DNA from: Arthrobacter sp.
GTDB taxonomy: Bacteria > Actinomycetota > Actinomycetes > Actinomycetales > Micrococcaceae
Assembly: GCA_025464545.1 (NCBI GenBank)
Contig: JAODMA010000081.1
Location: 1-11,446, forward strand
Direction: 5' to 3'
Length of the DNA: 11,446 nucleotides
The stretch's first letter is position 1. Every line of letters starts with the position of its first letter. The position numbers and the translations under genes were made by a program. The notes below the pieces were generated by a model. The model had not been told where the DNA came from and made no database searches. It worked only from the letters and a program-made list of their open reading frames with translations. Positions 6,838 through 11,446 of the stretch are shown here, one piece after another.

Positions 6838-7931
6838 TGACGGAGCAGGGCATTCCGGAAAACACCGAGCCAGCCGCTGAGGTCCTGTTCGAGCGCCGCG
6901 GGCGCCTCGGCATCGTCACGCTGAACCGGCCCAAGGCCGTCAACGCGCTCACCGCGGGGATGGCCTCGGCCATGCTGGACCAGCTCACACTCTGGGCCGA
7001 CGACGCCGCCGTCGGCACGGTGCTGGTCCGCGGCGCTGGCGAACGGGGCCTCTGCGCCGGCGGCGACATCGTGGCCATCTACCGGGACATGCTCGATGGC
7101 GGCTCGGCCACAGCGGACTTCTGGGCGGAGGAGTACCGGCTGAACGCACTCATCGCCGCCTACCCGAAGCCGTACGTGGCCTTCATGGACGGGCTGGTGC
7201 TCGGGGGCGGTGTGGGAATCTCCGCCCACGGCTCGGTCCGGATCGTCACTGAGCGCACCCGGATGGGCATGCCCGAGACCACGATTGGCTTTGCGCCCGA
7301 CGTCGGCGGCACCCTGCTGCTGTCCCGCTCGCCGGGGGAGTCCGGCACCCACGCGGCCCTGACCGGCGCGCATCTGAGCGCCTCCGACGCGCTGTTCCTT
7401 GGGCTGGCGGACCACTTCGTGCCCTCCGGGCGCCTCTCCGAACTGGCAGCCGCGCTGGAGACTGAGCCGGCGGAGGCCGCCGTCGGGCGCTACACGGAAC
7501 ACCCTCCGCCGGCAGCGCTGGCGGCGCAGCGCGAGTGGGTGGACGCCTGCTACTCCAGCGACGACGCCCAGGAGATCCTGCGCCGGCTGCGCGCCTTTGA
7601 CGGCGCCGCAGCCGGGGACGCGGCCGAAGCGGCGGACACGATCGAGGCCAAGTCCCCGACGGCCGTGAAAGTCACGCTGGAATCCCTGCGCCGCGTCCGG
7701 GGACTGAGCCTCGAGGAAGCCCTGGAACAGGAGTACAGGGTGGGACTGCGCTTCCTGGCCGGTCTGGACTTCCGCGAAGGCATCCGGGCCCAGGTCGTCG
7801 ACAAGGACCGCACACCGCATTGGCAGCCCGCCACCCTCGCGGAGGTCAGCCGCGAGAACGTCGCGGCCTACTTCGCGCCGCTGGGCGACCGTGAACTGCA
7901 GCTTTCTTCGAAGGAGAAGGACAATGTCTGA
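6837..7931 (+). CDS. 3-hydroxyisobutyryl-CoA hydrolase (crotonase superfamily)
   Basis: This enzyme hydrolyses 3-hydroxyisobutyryl-CoA to free 3-hydroxyisobutyrate and CoA in valine degradation. The 364 residues exceed the roughly 260 of plain enoyl-CoA hydratases and match the HIBCH group. LNRPKAVNAL (29-38), GLCAGGDIVA (71-80) and LGGGVGIS (122-129) form the crotonase core and oxyanion hole. MPETTIGFAPDVGG (145-158) supplies the conserved Glu147 and Asp155 of the hydrolases. The C-terminal extension has the group-specific SPTAVKVT (273-280) and DFREGIRAQVVDKDRTPHW (311-329). The start ATG 6837 overlaps the mmsA stop by one base and has GGAAGGAAG upstream. Its own end overlaps mmsB by eight bases, so all three are translationally coupled. 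An enoyl-CoA hydratase label would be the likely misannotation. Confidence 0.92.
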   Translation: MTEQGIPENTEPAAEVLFERRGRLGIVTLNRPKAVNALTAGMASAMLDQLTLWADDAAVGTVLVRGAGERGLCAGGDIVAIYRDMLDGGSATADFWAEEYRLNALIAAYPKPYVAFMDGLVLGGGVGISAHGSVRIVTERTRMGMPETTIGFAPDVGGTLLLSRSPGESGTHAALTGAHLSASDALFLGLADHFVPSGRLSELAAALETEPAEAAVGRYTEHPPPAALAAQREWVDACYSSDDAQEILRRLRAFDGAAAGDAAEAADTIEAKSPTAVKVTLESLRRVRGLSLEEALEQEYRVGLRFLAGLDFREGIRAQVVDKDRTPHWQPATLAEVSRENVAAYFAPLGDRELQLSSKEKDNV

Positions 7932-8895
7932 CAAAGCGCAGCCCGAAACCCCGCAGCCGGCGACGGTGCAGTCCGGGACGGTCCCGGTTCCGGGAACCAT
8001 CGCGTTCCTCGGCCTGGGCCATATGGGCGGGCCAATGGCCGTCAACCTGGTCAAGGCCGGCTACACCCTGACCGGGTTCGACGTCGTTCCCGCGGCACTG
8101 GACAGCGCCCGGTCGAACGGCATCACCACGGCGGACACCGCCGCCGACGCCGTGGCCGGCGCCGCCGTCGTGCTGACCATGCTGCCAAGCGGTAAGCACC
8201 TGCTGGACGCCTACCTTGGCACCGGCGGGGCGCCGGGGCTGCTGCAGACGGCGGCCACCGGCACGCTGTTCCTGGATTGTTCCACGATCAACGTAGACGA
8301 GGCCCGCGAAGCCGCCGCACTGGCCCGCGCCGTAGGCCACCGCGCGGTGGACGCCCCGGTTTCAGGCGGCGTCGTGGGCGCCGAGGCGGGCACCCTGACG
8401 TTCATGGTCGGTGCGCTGCCCGAAGACTTCGAAGCGGTCAAGCCGATGCTGGAGGTGATGGGAAAGCGCGTGGTCCACTGCGGGGAGCATGGCGCGGGGC
8501 AGGCCGCGAAGATCTGCAACAACCTGATCCTCGGCGTCTCCATGATCGCCGTCAGCGAGGCCTTCGTGCTCGGCGAGAAGCTGGGCCTGACGCACCAGGC
8601 CCTGTTCGACGTCGCATCCGCGGCCTCAGGACAATGCTGGGCGCTGACCACGAACTGCCCCGTGCCGGGACCGGTTCCAACAAGCCCCGCCAACCGCGAC
8701 TACACGCCCGGATTCGCCGGCGCCCTGATGGCCAAGGACCTCAAGCTGGCACTCAATGCCCTGGAAAGCACCGGGGTCGCCGCCCGGTTGGGACCCCTTG
8801 CCTCCGAAATCTACGATACCTTTGCCGCAGAGGGCGGTGCCGGCCGGGACTTCTCCGGCATCATCACGGACATCCGGGACAAGTCCGCGCACTAG
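7924..8895 (+). CDS. mmsB: 3-hydroxyisobutyrate dehydrogenase
   Basis: This enzyme oxidises 3-hydroxyisobutyrate to methylmalonate semialdehyde, usually with NAD, supplying the MmsA substrate. From ATG 7924 it has 323 residues. A Rossmann strand with FLGLGHMGGPMAVNL (28-42) binds the cofactor after a 24-residue Pro/Thr-rich N-terminal tail that is longer than usual. DCSTINVDEAR (118-128) and DAPVSGGVVGAEAGTLTFM (143-161) bind the substrate. The catalytic Lys196 sits in GAGQAAKICNNLI (190-202), and KDLKLAL at 271-277 is a family mark. The start overlaps the preceding gene by eight bases, with a strong GAAGGAGAAGGA purine run just before it. A related beta-hydroxyacid dehydrogenase is the alternative, but the operon makes the specific call convincing. 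Confidence 0.94.
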   Translation: MSDKAQPETPQPATVQSGTVPVPGTIAFLGLGHMGGPMAVNLVKAGYTLTGFDVVPAALDSARSNGITTADTAADAVAGAAVVLTMLPSGKHLLDAYLGTGGAPGLLQTAATGTLFLDCSTINVDEAREAAALARAVGHRAVDAPVSGGVVGAEAGTLTFMVGALPEDFEAVKPMLEVMGKRVVHCGEHGAGQAAKICNNLILGVSMIAVSEAFVLGEKLGLTHQALFDVASAASGQCWALTTNCPVPGPVPTSPANRDYTPGFAGALMAKDLKLALNALESTGVAARLGPLASEIYDTFAAEGGAGRDFSGIITDIRDKSAH

Positions 8896-8943
8896 CGCGC
8901 CAGCCCTCAGTCCTGCATCAAGACCAAACCAAAGGGGACAAGC

Positions 8944-9723
8944 ATGACGGAGCAGTACGCAAACATCCTGGTGGAGCGCCGCGGCCGGGTGGGCCTGGTG
9001 ACGCTCAACCGGCCCGAGGCACTCAACGCCCTCAACAAGGCCACGATGGACGAACTCGTGGCCGCTGTGACGTCCATGGACACGGACCCCGGGGTGGGTG
9101 CGGTGGTCCTAACCGGCTCCGCAAAGGCCTTTGCCGCCGGGGCCGACATCAAGGAAATGCAGTCCAAGGGCTACATGGACATGTACGCGGCGGACTGGTT
9201 CCGCGGCTGGGAGGACTTCACCCGGCTCCGGATCCCCGTCGTGGCAGCCGTCTCCGGCTTTGCGCTGGGCGGCGGCTGCGAGCTCGCAATGATGTGCGAC
9301 TTCATCATCGCCGGGGACAACGCCAAGTTCGGCCAGCCGGAAATCAACCTTGGGGTCCTGCCCGGCATGGGCGGATCGCAGCGCCTGACCCGCGCCGTGG
9401 GCAAGTCCAAGGCGATGGACATGATCCTGACCGGCCGCTTCATGGAGGCGGAGGAAGCCGAGCGCTCCGGGCTGGTGTCCCGTGTGGTCCCGGCGGCGGA
9501 CGTGGTCGAGGAGGCATTGAAGGCCGCCGAGGTGATCGCCTCCAAGTCCAAGCCGGTGGCGATGGTGGCCAAGGAAGCGGTCAACGCCGCCTTCGAGACC
9601 GGGCTGGCCCAGGGGGTGCTGTTCGAGCGGCGCGTATTCCACTCGCTCTTCGCCACCGAGGACCAGAAGGAAGGCATGGCGGCCTTCAGCGAAAAGCGCC
9701 AGCCGGAGTTCAACCACCGCTAG
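8944..9723 (+). CDS. Enoyl-CoA hydratase, probably acting on methacrylyl-CoA
   Basis: This enzyme adds water across the double bond of 2-enoyl-CoA; in this operon the likely substrate is methacrylyl-CoA, giving 3-hydroxyisobutyryl-CoA. The 259 residues are standard for the crotonase family. [10 protein letters not shown] (21-30), the oxyanion segment [10 protein letters not shown] (63-72), [15 protein letters not shown] (105-119) with catalytic Glu113, and [15 protein letters not shown] (130-144) with catalytic Glu133 are all intact. Both Glu residues being present supports hydratase rather than isomerase or hydrolase activity. It begins 48 bases after mmsB, with its own AAAGGGGA ribosome site (8931-8938), and no promoter is evident in that gap, so it is likely the last gene of the operon. 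The enzyme may also serve general fatty-acid beta-oxidation. Confidence 0.92.
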   Translation: MTEQYANILVERRGRVGLVTLNRPEALNALNKATMDELVAAVTSMDTDPGVGAVVLTGSAKAFAAGADIKEMQSKGYMDMYAADWFRGWEDFTRLRIPVVAAVSGFALGGGCELAMMCDFIIAGDNAKFGQPEINLGVLPGMGGSQRLTRAVGKSKAMDMILTGRFMEAEEAERSGLVSRVVPAADVVEEALKAAEVIASKSKPVAMVAKEAVNAAFETGLAQGVLFERRVFHSLFATEDQKEGMAAFSEKRQPEFNHR

Positions 9724-9743
9724 GCAAGCACGAGTCCCCAACC

Positions 9744-9762
9744 CCGCCTCTGGCGGAGCCAG
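9744..9762. terminator. Possible bidirectional terminator with two alternative hairpins
   Basis: The 48-base gap between the convergent enoyl-CoA hydratase and DUF1761 genes can form CCGCC-TCT-GGCGG (9744-9756) or CTGGC-GGA-GCCAG (9750-9762), which exclude each other. Both stems are five perfect pairs with three-base loops. There is no T-run on either strand. The position between convergent operons is where termination is expected. Confidence 0.35.
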
Positions 9763-9771
9763 CGCTACCCG

Positions 9772-10200
9772 TTACGCCGCGCTGATCCCGAACAGGCCGA
9801 TGATCAGCGCCATGACCAGCAGGGTCACCAGTTCGTGGGCGCAGTTGAGCACGGTCAGGCCCGTCGGGCGGCCTTCAAAGGCGTCATGGGTGATGAAGCG
9901 TGCGGCGGTGAATCCCGCCCAGAGGATCAGGGCCGTGATCAGGGTGTTGGCCAGGAAGTTTCCGCCGTAGAAGTGCTGGGATATGGCGGCGGAACCGGCC
10001 AGCACCCAAGCGCTGATGAAGCTGACCACAAGCGTGATCAGAATGGGTTTGACGGCGTCCTTGGCTTCCCCGCTGGGCGAGACCTTGGCGACGCGCATCC
10101 AGTAGTTGCCAAACACCTTCGGCGTGTACCAGACGGATCCCACCACCATGCTGGACAGGGTGGCCACCAGCACGCCCCAGAAGTTGATCTCCGGAATCAT
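9772..10200 (-). CDS. DUF1761-type small membrane protein
   Basis: This is a 142-residue integral membrane protein with four predicted helices (about 7-27, 51-73, 84-103 and 120-140). The N-terminal pattern INFWGVLVATLSSMVVGSVW with YTPKVFGNYW (25-34) fits DUF1761, whose members have an aromatic W-Y-x-P...F-G-x-x-W signature after helix 1; the function of that family is not known. ATG 10200 has a strong GAGGAG ribosome site that overlaps the TGA stop of the upstream MarR gene 12 bases away, so the two are translationally linked. A small transporter or stress-linked membrane protein controlled by MarR is possible, but this is inference. Confidence 0.86.
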   Translation of the reverse strand: MIPEINFWGVLVATLSSMVVGSVWYTPKVFGNYWMRVAKVSPSGEAKDAVKPILITLVVSFISAWVLAGSAAISQHFYGGNFLANTLITALILWAGFTAARFITHDAFEGRPTGLTVLNCAHELVTLLVMALIIGLFGISAA

Positions 10201-10212
10201 GGTTTATTCTCC

Positions 10213-10719
10213 TCAGTCACTGAAATCGCCGGCGTTGCGGCGGAAGTTTCCCAAAATCCGGATCAGCTCGTCGACGTCCTGCTCCGCGAAGCCTGACTGT
10301 CCGAAGACCTCCGAATTCAGTACCGCCGTCGCCCTCTTGGCCAGCGTCCGTCCCTCAGGGGTCAGCTCGATCAAGGTGGTGCGCCCGTCGGTGGGGTGCG
10401 GGGAGCGGAGCACCAGCCCGGCCACTTGAAGCCGGTCGACGGCGTTGGTCACCGAGGTGGGATGCACCTGCAGCAGCGCGCTCGCCTTGTTCATCGGCAG
10501 CGCACCGCTGCGGGCAAAGCTCAGCAGGGCCAGCAGCTCATAGCGGGCAAAAGTAAGACCGAACGGCCGAAGGGCGCCCTCGATGCGGGCGAGCAGGATC
10601 TGCTGGGTGCGCATGATGGCGGTGATGGCTGCCATCGGGGCGGCGACGTCGGACCATCCGTGGCGTTCCCAGTTCAGCCGGGCATCCGCGATTGGATCAC
10701 GCGGCAGCGGCGTTCCCAC
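10213..10719 (-). CDS. MarR-family transcriptional regulator
   Basis: This is a dimeric winged-helix DNA-binding protein, usually a repressor released by small aromatic or acyl ligands. It has 168 residues from GTG 10719, preceded by GGGAG. The dimerisation helix covers about 28-50, the winged-helix domain about 53-120, with the recognition helix HPTSVTNAVDRLQVAGLV (86-103) and the wing SPHPTDGRTTLIELT (106-120), which carries the family Asp111 and Arg113. C-terminal helices (about 121-160) complete the dimer interface. It lies between an acyl-CoA synthetase gene (stop 41 bases upstream) and a DUF1761 gene, in one probable operon. Actinobacterial MarR proteins beside acyl-CoA ligases often answer to acyl-CoA or carboxylic acids. 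Control of these neighbours, or of the nearby valine operon, is inference. Confidence 0.93.
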   Translation of the reverse strand: MGTPLPRDPIADARLNWERHGWSDVAAPMAAITAIMRTQQILLARIEGALRPFGLTFARYELLALLSFARSGALPMNKASALLQVHPTSVTNAVDRLQVAGLVLRSPHPTDGRTTLIELTPEGRTLAKRATAVLNSEVFGQSGFAEQDVDELIRILGNFRRNAGDFSD

Positions 10720-10760
10720 GGCACTCCCAGCTTGTCGTCGCGATCGGCATGAGCCTCAGC

Positions 10761-11426
10761 CTAGCCTTTCAGCCCCGGGAAATCGGATTCGGAGTACTCA
10801 ATGCCGAGCCCTGCCGGAACCGCACCGCCGCCGTGCCGGAGTTCCTCGCTGTGCCGCAGTTCCACGCGCCGGATCTTGCCCGAGATTGTCTTGGGCAGCT
10901 CCGCGAACTCGAGCCGGCGGATCCTCTTGAACGGTGCCAGGTGGTCGCGGCAGTGGCGCAGGATATCCTCGGCCAGTTCGGGACCCGCCCGGTGCCCCGC
11001 GGCCAGGACCACAAAGGCCTTGGGCACGGACAACTTGAGCGGGTCGGGTGACGGTACAACGGCGGCTTCCGCCACGGCCGGGTGCTCGATCAGCACACTC
11101 TCCAGCTCGAAGGGGGAGAGCCGGTAATCGGAGGACTTGAAGACGTCGTCGCCCCGGCCCACGTAGGTGATGATGCCGCGCTCATCCCGGCTGGCCATGT
11201 CTCCGGTGTGGTAGTAGCCCCCGCGGAAGGCGTCTGCCGTCTTTTCGGGATCGCCGTAGTACGCCTTCATGAGTCCGACGGGCCGCGGGTCCAGTCGCAG
11301 GCAGAGTTCACCGTCGTCGCCCTCGACGCCGGTAGCCGGGTCCACCAGCTCGACGTCGTAGCCCGGCAGGGGTTTGCCCATGTCGCCGATCTTGATCGTC
11401 TGGCCCGGATTGTTTGCGATCTGCAC
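10761..11426 (-). CDS. AMP-forming acyl-CoA synthetase, C-terminal part (partial, possibly broken)
   Basis: This is the C-terminal 221 residues of an ANL-superfamily ligase, which activates a carboxylic acid with ATP and loads it on CoA. Seen in order: GDMGKPLPGYDVELVD (14-29), the A7 motif YYHTGD (71-76) with the ATP-ribose Asp76, the A8 hinge GRGDDVFKSSDYRLSPFELE (90-109), and A10 PKTISGKIRR (178-187) with catalytic Lys184. These resemble acetyl- and medium-chain acyl-CoA synthetases. The N-terminal two thirds lie outside the window. Reading further upstream in the same frame gives GQT, then TAA (11433-11435), then ST before GTG 11426. The stop falls where the conserved Glu of the A5 motif GQTE belongs, so the true gene extends beyond and is either interrupted or misread here. 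GTG 11426 is not a real start. MarR and DUF1761 genes follow. Confidence 0.85.
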   Translation of the reverse strand: MQIANNPGQTIKIGDMGKPLPGYDVELVDPATGVEGDDGELCLRLDPRPVGLMKAYYGDPEKTADAFRGGYYHTGDMASRDERGIITYVGRGDDVFKSSDYRLSPFELESVLIEHPAVAEAAVVPSPDPLKLSVPKAFVVLAAGHRAGPELAEDILRHCRDHLAPFKRIRRLEFAELPKTISGKIRRVELRHSEELRHGGGAVPAGLGIEYSESDFPGLKG

Positions 11427-11446
11427 CGTGGATTAGGTCTGGCCTA

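Noticed and set aside
6753..8054. Open frame of 433 codons on the - strand over the 3-hydroxyisobutyryl-CoA hydrolase gene
   Set aside because: It is antisense to a clear enzyme gene, with no ribosome site or domain seen.
8277..9785. Open frame of 502 codons on the + strand overlapping mmsB and the enoyl-CoA hydratase
   Set aside because: It lies in another frame of two genes with complete catalytic motifs, and its Arg/Gly-rich composition is that of a frame shadow.
10720..10760. MarR operator in the gap before the MarR gene
   Set aside because: Only a six-base CGATCG was seen, which is too common in GC-rich DNA to call an operator.

Overview
The window looks like chromosomal DNA from a high-GC actinobacterium, most likely a member of the Micrococcaceae such as Arthrobacter or Pseudarthrobacter. 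This rests on the strongly GC-biased codon use, the GTG starts, the sugar ABC transporter that lacks its own ATPase, and the protein sequences; genus level is inference. It is a gene-dense, ordinary metabolic region. I see no mobile element, CRISPR array, phage gene, tRNA or rRNA, and no gene-free stretch over 300 bases.

Region 1 (1-3408, + strand) is a carbohydrate-uptake operon: the last codons of a probable solute-binding protein, a MalF-type permease, a MalG-type permease overlapping it by 4 bases, a small two-helix membrane protein of unknown function, and a LacI-family regulator. A strong hairpin with a GCGA tetraloop lies between the small protein and the regulator. It argues that the regulator starts at GTG 2341 rather than ATG 2284.

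Region 2 (3439-5206, - strand) holds exodeoxyribonuclease III (xthA), followed 31 bases downstream by an uncharacterised 309-residue protein. This pair converges on the lacI gene and diverges from region 3.

Region 3 (5207-9723, + strand) is a valine/isobutyrate degradation operon: methylmalonate-semialdehyde dehydrogenase (mmsA), 3-hydroxyisobutyryl-CoA hydrolase, 3-hydroxyisobutyrate dehydrogenase (mmsB) and an enoyl-CoA hydratase. Together they can take methacrylyl-CoA to propionyl-CoA. The first three genes overlap translationally. A candidate promoter and a perfect 5-2-5 palindrome (TGATC-TG-GATCA) lie just ahead of the mmsA ribosome binding site.

Region 4 (9772-11446, - strand) carries, in transcription order, the C-terminal part of an AMP-forming acyl-CoA synthetase, a MarR-family regulator and a small DUF1761-type membrane protein, probably co-transcribed. 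At the window edge an in-frame TAA sits where the conserved Glu of the synthetase GQTE motif is expected. This is either a pseudogene lesion or an error at a contig end.

Nothing here is a clearly new system. The points most worth a second look are the mmsA palindrome, the lacI leader hairpin, the interrupted synthetase, and the two unrecognised proteins (309 and 84 residues).
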